Origin: Spirochaetota bacterium
Lineage (GTDB): Bacteria; Spirochaetota; Spirochaetia; Treponematales; Treponemataceae
Direction: 5' to 3'
Length of the DNA stretch: 12,113 nt
NCBI GenBank assembly: GCA_022704725.1
Contig: JAKJFV010000019.1
Location: forward strand, 281-12,393
The first letter of the stretch is position 1; each line of letters begins with the position of its first letter. A program made the position numbers and the translations under genes. Shown piece by piece: positions 1-5,774 of this stretch. The notes beneath the pieces are model-generated. The model searched no databases. It was not told the origin of the DNA and saw only the letters and a list, made by a program, of their open reading frames with translations.

Positions 1-377
1 GTTGATTCCAACTCCGTCTGTAAAACAGGACAGCCCGAGTCTTCGGCAATTTTTGTAAACTGCTCTGTGGGCTGCAGATGATGGGTAAAGATACAACATG
101 GAATCCGGTACGAAAACAGCTGCCTAATTGCAGAATCATTGTTTTCGGCATGCAGTTTATTCAGATACGCAACCTCGCCGAGGCCGAATAACTGCACGCG
201 CTGATACGCAAAAGATTCATAAAAACCGGATAAAGCCAATCCCGGACGGTTAAGATCCGGTATGGTTATTTCACGCACAAGTCCCCGCCTTCCGGTTAAA
301 CAGTGCAAATTAAGGGAGTTATGTCCTTTTAAGTCTAAATCTAAAAGATCTAAAACAGTGAAATCTTTATCGGCCAT
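1..377 (-). CDS. hprK: HPr kinase/phosphorylase, N-terminal part (runs off the left edge)
   Basis: The minus-strand reading frame gives 125 codons starting MADKDFTVLDLLDLDLKGHN and is open to the window edge. Residues 1-125 match the N-terminal domain of HPr kinase/phosphorylase: the FTVLDLL start, GRRGLVREITIPDLNRPGLALSGF (the R-I-T-x-P-D-x-N-R-P-G-L signature, about residues 29-52) and YQRVQLFGLGEVAYL (about 57-71). The catalytic Walker A domain lies outside the window. The family phosphorylates and dephosphorylates the seryl site of HPr, linking PTS state to carbon regulation. The gene lies 59 bases downstream of hpf on the same strand, but it may also have its own promoter. No ribosome-binding site precedes the ATG; the only further upstream in-frame start is a TTG that also lacks one, so the ATG at 377 is preferred. 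Family assignment is firm; catalytic competence cannot be judged here. Confidence 0.93.
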   Translation of the reverse strand, partial: MADKDFTVLDLLDLDLKGHNSLNLHCLTGRRGLVREITIPDLNRPGLALSGFYESFAYQRVQLFGLGEVAYLNKLHAENNDSAIRQLFSYRIPCCIFTHHLQPTEQFTKIAEDSGCPVLQTELES

Positions 378-384
378 ACCAGAG

Positions 385-413
385 AATATACACTCATCAC
401 AAAGATTTTGCAA
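385..413 (-). promoter_or_regulatory. Candidate promoter of hprK, close to the start codon
   Basis: On the minus strand TTGCAA (413-408) is separated by 17 bases from TATATT (390-385), and only 7 bases then separate the -10 from the ATG at 377. Transcription would begin at or next to the start codon. This was read by eye from consensus match only. Confidence 0.45.
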
Positions 414-436
414 GTAAGAGTAAAACTATGAGCTAA

Positions 437-727
437 TTAAACCTTCTGCTGAATTTTATCTTTTTCTTTCTTAATTTTCAGATCGAGAACATCCATCATC
501 TTATTAAGACAAGCGGAAAAATCATAATCGTCTGCAGAAACATGGGCTACAGCACCCCAGCGGAAATTTACCGTTGTCTCAAAAAAATATTTTTTATCTT
601 CTTTAATCTTGACGATCAAATCGACCACAAGGTCATCAGCATATTTAATTCTTTCAAGCTTTTTATTAACCAAAGCCTGCTGATCCTCATCCAAAACAAA
701 ACCTACTGCACTCGTTGAAATATTCAT
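437..727 (-). CDS. hpf: Short-form ribosome hibernation-promoting factor (HPF/RaiA family)
   Basis: This 96-residue protein has the size of short HPF (about 95 residues) and lacks the C-terminal dimerisation domain of long HPF. It begins MNISTSAVGFVLDEDQQALV, then shows the family pattern: a helix with KKLERIKYADD (about 22-32), strands VVDLIVKIKEDKKYFFETTVNF (about 33-54), HVSADDYDFSACLNKMMDVLDLKIKK (about 62-87) and a lysine-rich last helix. The family binds the 30S decoding region in stationary phase and promotes inactive ribosome dimers. The start is supported by AGGAGG five bases before the ATG, the best ribosome-binding site in the window. It sits 99 bases after rpoN and 59 before hprK. 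Proteobacterial hpf also follows rpoN, so the pairing is conserved. Regulation by growth phase is inferred from the family. Confidence 0.9.
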   Translation of the reverse strand: MNISTSAVGFVLDEDQQALVNKKLERIKYADDLVVDLIVKIKEDKKYFFETTVNFRWGAVAHVSADDYDFSACLNKMMDVLDLKIKKEKDKIQQKV

Positions 728-775
728 ATGAACCTCCTAAAGTTGTACTAACGGTCACGAATGTGAGCTATATAA

Positions 776-804
776 AGTATACCACTGAACAGGGCAAAAG
801 GCAA
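776..804 (-). promoter_or_regulatory. Candidate sigma-70-type promoter for hpf
   Basis: In the rpoN-hpf gap the minus strand reads TTGCCT (804-799), a 17-base spacer, then TATACT (781-776, five of six consensus). The predicted 5' UTR is about 40 bases and contains the AGGAGG site. No sigma-54 GG-N10-GC element was seen here. Confidence 0.5.
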
Positions 805-826
805 AGGAAAAGAAGAGTGAACAATT

Positions 827-2251
827 CTATTTACGGTCAAAAGATGATGTAATATTTAATTCCATGCGGTATTTTGCAACGGTTCTGCGTGCTATTTTTA
901 TACCCTTTTGGGCAAGGAGGTCGGACAATTTTTGATCAGATAAGGAGCCTTCTTTTTCAATTAAAAGCCTTAGTTCCTCCTTAACACTTTCTTTCGAATG
1001 ATCCTGAACAGTAAGGTTGCCGGCAAGACCGGGAGTGGAAGCAACAGCGGTAGTGAAAAAATACTTAATTTCAAAGGTTCCCCATTCACACTGCAGGTAT
1101 TTACTGGATGCAATACGGGAAACGGTTGCTTCATGCACGCCGATTTCATCGGCTACATCCTTCATGCGCAGAGGAGAAAGAAACCGGCTGCCTTTTTCAA
1201 AAAAAGACTTTTGAGACCGTAAAATAGCATGAACAGTTTTTATAAGCGTAACATTTCGCTGATGAATACTTCTTAAAAACCATTGAGCATCTTTTACCGC
1301 ATCTCCTGCAAATTTCTTTGCTTCTTTGCCGCCTTTTGACATACTGTTTTTTTCTGCTGTATTTATGGATGATTGGGCCATCTTTTCAAACTCAGGTGAT
1401 AAGGCAATTTCGGGAAGCACACCGTTTAACAGCTCAATAATAAAATCTTCACCTGTTTCCTCCCTTTCATCATTAGAAGCCCTTCGTATGCGGACATCGG
1501 GAATTATAAACCGGGAAGAAGAACTAGAAAACCGGCGTGCGGGATACGGATCGAGCGATTTAATATAATCAAGTGCATCTTCGAGCTCTTCCTGAGAAAT
1601 CGATTCAAAATCTGCATCATTAGTTTCTTGAAGTTTCTTTAACATGAGGGATGGACGGGGTTTCGCAAAAACATCTTCAAAAACATCAGAAGGAAGAGAA
1701 AGAATTCTGACAGCTAGAAGAGGAGAGTCCGGCAGAGCATGAATCTGAACGAGAAGACTCTCCTGAATACCGGAACATGCAATTCCTGCAGGATCAAGAT
1801 GTTGAATACGGACAAGCACTTTTTGAACCGCATCGCCGGGAATAGACGGCAGAAGCTCGTTCAGGGGTACAGAATGATACCCATAGTCATCAAGATTATT
1901 AATAATTTTTTCGCCGATATCAGTTTCAAAAAGAGACAAGGGCAAAAGATGCAGCTGGGATAAAAGATGTTCTTTGAGCGACAAGGAGCGGGATGGCACA
2001 CTTTCCAAAAAAGCCTGATACGCATCGCTGTCGGAAGCCGTTGAGGATGTTTTTTTAATACTTACTGAAGCATTCTGAAGAGAAGCCTCTTTAACAATTT
2101 CAAGCGCGGGGTTGCGTTCAGCTTCTTCGTAAATTCGATCTATCAGCTCATCAGCTGATAACGACATGAGTGAGATAGATTGAATCATTTGAGGAGACAT
2201 TTTTAAAGTCTGCTGCTGCCTGATTGATAAATTCAAACTGTTGTTCATCAT
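827..2251 (-). CDS. rpoN: RNA polymerase sigma-54 factor
   Basis: This 474-residue protein has the three sigma-54 regions. Region I (about 6-50) is rich in Gln and Leu: LNLSIRQQQTLKMSPQMIQS. A variable acidic/serine linker follows to about 85, then the core-binding region (about 90-240) with LDDYGYHSVPLNELL and the LDPAGIA motif at 152-158. The helix-turn-helix that reads the -12 element is at about 361-385 (RMKDVADEIGVHEATVSRI). The RpoN box ARRTVAKYR is intact at 454-462, 12 residues from the C-terminus. Length is normal for the family (about 430-500). It directs transcription from -24/-12 promoters and needs an AAA+ activator; none is in the window. It starts with two consecutive ATGs and no ribosome-binding site; either could serve. 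It is divergent from the DUF1015 gene, with hpf downstream. Confidence 0.96.
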   Translation of the reverse strand: MMNNSLNLSIRQQQTLKMSPQMIQSISLMSLSADELIDRIYEEAERNPALEIVKEASLQNASVSIKKTSSTASDSDAYQAFLESVPSRSLSLKEHLLSQLHLLPLSLFETDIGEKIINNLDDYGYHSVPLNELLPSIPGDAVQKVLVRIQHLDPAGIACSGIQESLLVQIHALPDSPLLAVRILSLPSDVFEDVFAKPRPSLMLKKLQETNDADFESISQEELEDALDYIKSLDPYPARRFSSSSSRFIIPDVRIRRASNDEREETGEDFIIELLNGVLPEIALSPEFEKMAQSSINTAEKNSMSKGGKEAKKFAGDAVKDAQWFLRSIHQRNVTLIKTVHAILRSQKSFFEKGSRFLSPLRMKDVADEIGVHEATVSRIASSKYLQCEWGTFEIKYFFTTAVASTPGLAGNLTVQDHSKESVKEELRLLIEKEGSLSDQKLSDLLAQKGIKIARRTVAKYRMELNITSSFDRK

Positions 2252-2260
2252 GATGCAGAA

Positions 2261-2269
2261 AGTATAGCA
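2261..2269 (-). promoter_or_regulatory. Extended -10 element just upstream of rpoN
   Basis: The minus strand reads TGC-TATACT, an extended -10, with 9 bases between the hexamer and the first ATG of rpoN. No convincing -35 is present. The transcript would have a leader of only about 3 bases. Confidence 0.45.
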
Positions 2270-2287
2270 TATTTAGAGCCCTTTCGA

Positions 2288-2293
2288 TATACT
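2288..2293 (+). promoter_or_regulatory. -10-like TATACT directly before the DUF1015 start
   Basis: TATACT ends 6 bases before the ATG at 2300, so the predicted transcription start coincides with the A of the start codon. No ribosome-binding site and no clear -35 are visible. It lies 22 bp from the rpoN -10 on the other strand, so the two promoters are packed back to back in 48 bp. Confidence 0.4.
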
Positions 2294-2299
2294 TCGAAT

Positions 2300-3610
2300 A
2301 TGAACACATTTACAAGATTTGGGATTACCATTCCGCACATACTATTGCCGAAAGAAAAAAAACTAATGAAAGCGTGGGCGGTTATTGCCTGCGACCAGTA
2401 CACACAAGACCGCGAGTACTGGGAAAAAGTGGAAACATATGCAAAAGATAAACCTTCCACAGTACACATAACACTGCCGGAAGTGTACTTAAACGATGCT
2501 GATAAACCGGAAAAAATAAAAAGCATCCGTAGAACCATGAATGATTATTTGGATAAGGGCGTATTTACAGATCCTATTGAAAGCATGATCTATGTAGAAA
2601 GAAAAACAGAATACGGAAGAACACGCAAAGGACTGGTTACCGCAGTGGATCTTGAAACCTACGAATGGAAACCCTTTTCAAAAGCACTCATTCGGGCAAC
2701 AGAAGCAACAATTGTAGACCGTATTCCTCCCAGAATGGAAATACGCAGAGGTGCGCCGCTCGAAACTCCCCACATCATGCTGCTTGTAAATGATCCTGAA
2801 AAAACCCTCATTGAAACACTTGGCAAGCAGATTCACGAAGAAAACAAAGAAGCCGTTTATGATACGGAGTTGATGATGAAAGCCGGTCATCTAAAAGGCT
2901 GGAAAACTGATTCCGAGAAAAATCTTGCAGTAATTGAAAAAGCTCTATCTGTCATTGCAGAGCAAAACACTGAAAAGGACGGATCGGTGTTTATGTTTGC
3001 TGTCGGCGACGGCAACCACTCGCTGGCAACAGCAAAAGCAGTCTGGGATGAATACAAAAAGGAACATGGGGTTACTGATCATCCTGCCCGTTATGCTCTC
3101 ATAGAAATTGTGAATATTTACGATGAAGGTCTAACCTTTGAACCTATTCACCGCGTCTTATTCGGAATTAAATCCAAAGATCTGCTGGACTGCTGTGCAA
3201 AGGAGCTCGGCGGGAACGTATCAATTTGTTCGAGTGAAAACGAACTCGAAGAAAAGGTTGCCCAATCCAAGGCCTCTTTCGGTTTCGTTTACGAACAAAA
3301 CGGAGAGATAGTGTACAGCTGTCTCGAAACACCAATAACAGAACTTGCAGTCAGCCGCCTTCAGCCCGTCCTGGATAAATTTCTCGAAAATAACAAAACT
3401 GATAAAACAGAAATTGATTACATTCACGGAAGCGAAGAAGTATTCCGCCTTGGAGGGAAAAACGGGGCAGTTAGTATTCTTCTCCCTCCGATAGCTAAGG
3501 ACAGTTTCTTTGCTACGATTGGAGGATCAGGTCCGCTTCCCAGGAAAAGTTTCTCCATGGGTGAAGCAAGTGAAAAGCGTTTTTACATGGAATGCCGCCG
3601 TCTTTTCTAA
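2300..3610 (+). CDS. DUF1015 family protein of unknown function
   Basis: This 436-residue protein matches the DUF1015 (COG4198) family along its length. Visible family blocks are IRATEATIVDRIPPRMEIR (about 131-149), LETPHIMLLVNDPEKT (about 154-169), the signature GDGNHSLATAKAVWD (236-250) and a C-terminal PRKSFSMGEASEKRFYMECR. Length is typical. No signal peptide or membrane segment is seen, so it is probably cytosolic. The DG[NH]H core resembles the active-site motif of ParB/SerK-fold kinases; a nucleotide-dependent activity is a suggestion only. The ATG at 2300 is used because the family's N-terminal block begins within a few residues, although it has no ribosome-binding site. It stands alone between rpoN (divergent) and its own terminator, so it looks monocistronic. 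Confidence 0.88.
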   Translation: MNTFTRFGITIPHILLPKEKKLMKAWAVIACDQYTQDREYWEKVETYAKDKPSTVHITLPEVYLNDADKPEKIKSIRRTMNDYLDKGVFTDPIESMIYVERKTEYGRTRKGLVTAVDLETYEWKPFSKALIRATEATIVDRIPPRMEIRRGAPLETPHIMLLVNDPEKTLIETLGKQIHEENKEAVYDTELMMKAGHLKGWKTDSEKNLAVIEKALSVIAEQNTEKDGSVFMFAVGDGNHSLATAKAVWDEYKKEHGVTDHPARYALIEIVNIYDEGLTFEPIHRVLFGIKSKDLLDCCAKELGGNVSICSSENELEEKVAQSKASFGFVYEQNGEIVYSCLETPITELAVSRLQPVLDKFLENNKTDKTEIDYIHGSEEVFRLGGKNGAVSILLPPIAKDSFFATIGGSGPLPRKSFSMGEASEKRFYMECRRLF

Positions 3611-3624
3611 CCATCCGATATAGA

Positions 3625-3659
3625 TAAAGGGATGTAAAACCGCATCCCTTTACTTTTTT
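3625..3659 (+). terminator. Intrinsic terminator of the DUF1015 gene
   Basis: A 10-bp perfect stem, TAAAGGGATG (3625-3634) with CATCCCTTTA (3643-3652), has an 8-nt loop and is followed by C and TTTTTT, then another T run at 3662-3667. It starts 14 bases after the stop codon. Confidence 0.9.
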
Positions 3660-3677
3660 GCTTTTTTGTGCTAAAGT
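3649..3677 (+). promoter_or_regulatory. Possible tRNA-Leu promoter overlapping the preceding terminator
   Basis: TTTACT (3649-3654), a 17-base spacer and TG-c-TAAAGT (hexamer 3672-3677, extended -10) would start transcription around 3684, six bases before the tRNA. The -35 lies in the 3' arm and T-tract of the upstream terminator. Both hexamers match only four of six consensus bases. Confidence 0.35.
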
Positions 3678-3689
3678 CAATTTCATATT

Positions 3690-3772
3690 GCCGGCGTGGT
3701 GGAATGGTAGACACGATAGACTCAAAATCTATTGCTCGCAAGGGTGTAAGAGTTCAAGTCTCTTCGCCGGTA
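3690..3772 (+). tRNA. tRNA-Leu (anticodon CAA)
   Basis: This folds as a class II tRNA of 83 nt. The acceptor arm is GCCGGCG (3690-3696) with CGCCGGT (3765-3771), including a G1-U72 wobble. The D region is TGGTGGAATGGTAGACACG. The anticodon stem is ATAGA/TCTAT around loop CTCAAAA with CAA at 3723-3725. A 15-nt variable arm follows (3733-3747), then a T arm AAGAG/CTCTT enclosing TTCAAGT. The discriminator base is A73, as needed for leucine. CCA is not encoded. It decodes UUG. A strong hairpin terminator follows, so it appears to be a single-gene transcript. The last 19 bases recur at 3951-3969. Confidence 0.95.
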
Positions 3773-3786
3773 GAAATCTTTATAGG

Positions 3787-3817
3787 ACCAATTCTAAATT
3801 TAGAATTGGTTTTTTTT
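3787..3817 (+). terminator. Intrinsic terminator after tRNA-Leu
   Basis: A 24-bp perfect palindrome (3787-3810, arms ACCAATTCTAAA and TTTAGAATTGGT) is followed by seven further T. It begins 14 bases after the tRNA end. Confidence 0.9.
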
Positions 3818-3824
3818 GTTTAAA

Positions 3825-3969
3825 TCAGCGGGGAGACTTGAACTCCGCAGGGGCCGCCGAGCAGGTGCGAGGAAGAGCGTGCATGGATGCACGCGGCAGG
3901 TCCCGGAGGCGTACCGGTAGGGAGTGAGCAGGACGCGAGCGACTGGACGGTCAAGTCTCTTCGCCGGTA
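3825..3969. repeat. GC-rich segment with outward-facing tRNA T-arm-like ends
   Basis: Bases 3841-3950 contain 77 G/C of 110 (70%), far above the flanks. The left end read on the minus strand is GAGTTCAAGTCTCCCCGCTG; the right end read on the plus strand is TCAAGTCTCTTCGCCGG. Both look like a tRNA T-arm running into an acceptor stem, and they form an imperfect inverted repeat of about 17 bp with nine exact central pairs (3833-3841 with 3951-3959). Inside are a perfect hairpin GCGTGCAT-GG-ATGCACGC (3877-3894) and two similar GAGCAGG-containing blocks (3859-3871 and 3926-3939). No start codon with a ribosome-binding site was found. It may be a repeat family targeted to tRNA genes or a structured RNA; only one copy is visible. 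Confidence 0.55.
3951..3969 (+). repeat. 19-bp exact duplicate of the tRNA-Leu 3' end
   Basis: TCAAGTCTCTTCGCCGGTA repeats 3754-3772 exactly: the T-loop, the 3' acceptor arm and the discriminator. Direct repeats of a tRNA 3' end are the usual footprint of tRNA-targeted integration. The intervening 178 bases hold no integrase, so at most a remnant is left. Confidence 0.6.
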
Positions 3970-3971
3970 TA

Positions 3972-4022
3972 TTTAGGGGAGAGGTACCAACTTTTGCGAC
4001 GCGTAGTTACCTCTCCCCTAAA
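3972..4022 (+). other. Left long hairpin with conserved 21-nt loop
   Basis: A 15-bp perfect stem, TTTAGGGGAGAGGTA (3972-3986) with TACCTCTCCCCTAAA (4008-4022), encloses a 21-nt loop (3987-4007, starting CCAACTTTTGCG and ending CGTAGT). The loop is identical to that of the hairpin at 4256-4304 read on the other strand. No T-tract follows, so it is not an ordinary terminator. Confidence 0.8.
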
Positions 4023-4255
4023 ACCCCTCACCCCCTTGCGGCGCTTTAAATTTTCCAGCTGCCTTTATCTAATTTAAAATTCTTTCCCTATGCATCTTAA
4101 AACTTCTTATGATTTATTAAGTTATTCACTTTCCATTACATTTCATCAATCTATCAACTGGTCAGTCTATTAAAAACATATTATTTTACAGTTTATTCTT
4201 AATCTACATTTATGCTTCGGGAAAATTTTAAAGCGCCGCAAGGAAAGGTGGGGTC

Positions 4256-4304
4256 TTAGGGGCGGAAAAACTACGCGTCGCAAAAGTTGGTTTTCCGCCC
4301 CTAA
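4256..4304 (-). other. Right long hairpin, covarying partner of the left one
   Basis: On the minus strand TTAGGGGCGGAAAA and TTTTCCGCCCCTAA form a 14-bp perfect stem around the same 21-nt loop (4290-4270). Five of the 14 base pairs differ from the left hairpin, and every difference is matched on the opposite arm, so pairing is kept. Confidence 0.8.
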
Positions 4305-4360
4305 TTTATCAATTTTAGATATAAAAAATCAGAATACATCATACCATTGTGCCTGGTTTG

Positions 4361-4432
4361 GCAGTATACTCCAAGTAGTAAGAGCAGTATATGTAAGAAA
4401 AGACTTTTCCCCCTTTTTCATATGCTGCTCTT
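4361..4432 (+). promoter_or_regulatory. Candidate operator/leader structure upstream of the xylose isomerase gene
   Basis: AAGAGCAGTATATG (4380-4393) and CATATGCTGCTCTT (4419-4432) form a 14-bp inverted repeat with a single mismatch (a G-U pair in RNA), separated by 25 bases. The half-site GCAGTATA also occurs upstream at 4361-4368, giving two direct copies and one inverted variant (GCAGCATA). The first copy overlaps the palindrome AGTATACT, which contains a -10-like TATACT (4365-4370). This could bind a sugar-responsive repressor or fold in the mRNA leader. No -35 of quality is seen. Confidence 0.45.
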
Positions 4433-4470
4433 CTTAAACGGTATGTATGACCTTTATGGCCATCCCATTA

Positions 4471-4488
4471 TATGCGCAGAAGCGCATA
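4471..4488 (+). promoter_or_regulatory. Short hairpin just upstream of the xylA ribosome-binding site
   Basis: TATGCGC-AGAA-GCGCATA is a perfect 7-bp stem with a tetraloop. It is followed by TTCTTTTATA and then the AAGGAAGG ribosome-binding site about 12 bases later. It could modulate initiation, transcription read-through or mRNA stability. Confidence 0.4.
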
Positions 4489-4512
4489 CATTCTTTTATA
4501 AGGAAGGATTAT

Positions 4513-5715
4513 ATGAAAAGACAACTTTCTATGCCTTTTTGGTGCGTAAGAAGCACAGTTGGAGACCCCTTTGGAAGCTCCGTTATGGATTCTATTACCC
4601 CTCTTGAGGCCTGCGACATTCTTTGTGATGCAAAAAAAGACGGTTTAATTGATTTTACATCTACACACGATGACGATATCGTAGAATGGGATCCGGCAAA
4701 CCCGATGGACGATCAGGATCCTTCAAGCCCCTGCTACAAAACTATTCACGCTCTCAAAGAGAAAATGGATAAGGTTGGGCTCAAGATGAAGATGGTAACA
4801 TGCAGCCTTCACGGCGATACCCTTTTCCGCAACGGCGGTTTAACTAACCCTGATCCGGAAATTAGAGCTCTTGCTGCACAGAAAGTTATGAGAACACTCC
4901 GCATCGGAAACTTCTTTGGTGCTGAATACTTTACCTACTGGGTAGCTCGTGACGGTTTTGAATGCCAGTTTGCTGTAGATTGGAAGACTCCTTACAAGTA
5001 CATTGAAAACGGCCTTAACCTTGCAACACGCTACATCAAAGAAAACAAGCTTTCAATCAAATACTGCACCATTGAACCAAAACCAAATGAACCACGCGGA
5101 GAAATGTACCTTGCAACAACAGGACATGCTCTCGGTCTTATTGCAAATCTTGAAGATCCTTCAATGTGGGGTGTTAACCCTGAGCTTTTACAGCACGAAG
5201 GCATGACAAACCTGTCTGCTTCAAACGCTGCAGCTATGGCAATCCACGCAGGAAAGCTTCCCTTCCTCCACATTGGTAATCAGAAAGCAGGTCAGTTCGA
5301 CAACGACAGCCCAACCCTCACCGGTATGGATGGTCTTAAAGAAATGGTAGGACTCGTATGGATTCTTGAAAAACTCAATTGGAAAGGACACATCGAATTC
5401 GACAACCACGTTCTCCGCACAGACTCAGCTCCCGGAGAAAAGAACAAGATTCAGATCCGCAAAGACTTTATTAAGCACAACGTTGACAGCTGGAGACTTG
5501 CAGAAGGCAAAGCAGAACAGCTTGCAGGAAACAAAGATCTCGATGCAATCCGTGCTAAATACATCGGCAAAACTGCTGATATCGGCAAGGCTCTTGAATC
5601 CTATGATCTCAAGGCTATTCAGGCTGCTAAAATTGATTATAAAAAACTCAATGAAACACCTGTTGCCAACGCAGCTATTGACTATGCATTCAACAGAGCA
5701 ATTCTTGGCATGTAA
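4513..5715 (+). CDS. xylA: Class-I-like xylose isomerase (TIM-barrel sugar isomerase)
   Basis: This 400-residue protein resembles the short class I xylose isomerases. It shows FWCVRSTVGDPFG (9-21), THDDDI with the ring-opening His52 and Asp55, TYWVARDG (141-148), the metal/substrate loop IEPKPNEPRG (187-196; Glu188, Lys190), NPELLQHEGM (222-231; Glu224, His228), FDND (262-265; Asp263, Asp265) and EFDNHVLRTD (295-304; Asp297). The family interconverts D-xylose and D-xylulose with two divalent metals. Two departures stand out: one extra residue between Glu224 and His228, and HIGNQ where the family has HID-L-N, so the usual Asp245 ligand is absent. The ATG at 4513 is chosen because AAGGAAGG lies seven bases before it and homology starts there; an upstream ATG at 4447 would add 22 unrelated residues. 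It is monocistronic with its own terminator. No xylulokinase gene lies nearby. Confidence 0.82.
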   Translation: MKRQLSMPFWCVRSTVGDPFGSSVMDSITPLEACDILCDAKKDGLIDFTSTHDDDIVEWDPANPMDDQDPSSPCYKTIHALKEKMDKVGLKMKMVTCSLHGDTLFRNGGLTNPDPEIRALAAQKVMRTLRIGNFFGAEYFTYWVARDGFECQFAVDWKTPYKYIENGLNLATRYIKENKLSIKYCTIEPKPNEPRGEMYLATTGHALGLIANLEDPSMWGVNPELLQHEGMTNLSASNAAAMAIHAGKLPFLHIGNQKAGQFDNDSPTLTGMDGLKEMVGLVWILEKLNWKGHIEFDNHVLRTDSAPGEKNKIQIRKDFIKHNVDSWRLAEGKAEQLAGNKDLDAIRAKYIGKTADIGKALESYDLKAIQAAKIDYKKLNETPVANAAIDYAFNRAILGM

Positions 5716-5740
5716 ACATTTTGCCTAAGGGCATGATGAG

Positions 5741-5774
5741 AAAGAACCGGCGGATATTTTCTGCCGGTTCTTTT
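5741..5774 (+). terminator. Intrinsic terminator of xylA, shared with the convergent gene
   Basis: AAAGAACCGGC (5741-5751) pairs with GCCGGTTCTTT (5763-5773) around an 11-nt loop, followed by TATTTT. The 3' arm reaches the stop codon of the convergent EamA gene; in that direction the T-tail is weak. Confidence 0.85.

Larger units (their letters stand above)
3972..4304. repeat. 333-bp foldback/MITE-like element with 85-bp inverted repeats
   Basis: The left arm (3972-4056) and the reverse complement of the right arm (4220-4304) align over about 85 bases with most positions identical, including 21 bases in the hairpin loop and CCTTGCGGCGCTTTAAA farther in. The outer ends are TTAGGGG and CCCCTAA. 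The interior (about 4057-4219) is AT-rich and encodes nothing recognisable on either strand. The flanking pentamers TATAT and TTTAT could be a degraded target duplication but are not identical. A non-autonomous mobile element is the likeliest reading; no transposase lies nearby. Confidence 0.7.

Noticed and set aside
827..2251. Several plus-strand open frames of 65-80 codons inside rpoN
   Set aside because: They are antisense to a well-conserved coding sequence and lack ribosome-binding sites and recognisable domains.
3658..3927. Open frame of 89 codons across the tRNA and the GC-rich module
   Set aside because: It reads through the whole tRNA-Leu and two terminators, and its composition simply reflects the GC-rich repeat. 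No ribosome-binding site.
3972..4304. Integron attC sites
   Set aside because: The hairpins are long and perfectly paired, without the GTTRRRY/RYYYAAC core boxes or the bulged bases of attC, and no integrase or cassette genes are present.
3972..4304. CRISPR repeats
   Set aside because: Only two inverted copies with no spacers and no cas genes.
4347..4512. Upstream start codons that would lengthen the xylose isomerase or create a small leader protein
   Set aside because: The added residues do not match the family and no ribosome-binding site precedes them; AAGGAAGG supports 4513.
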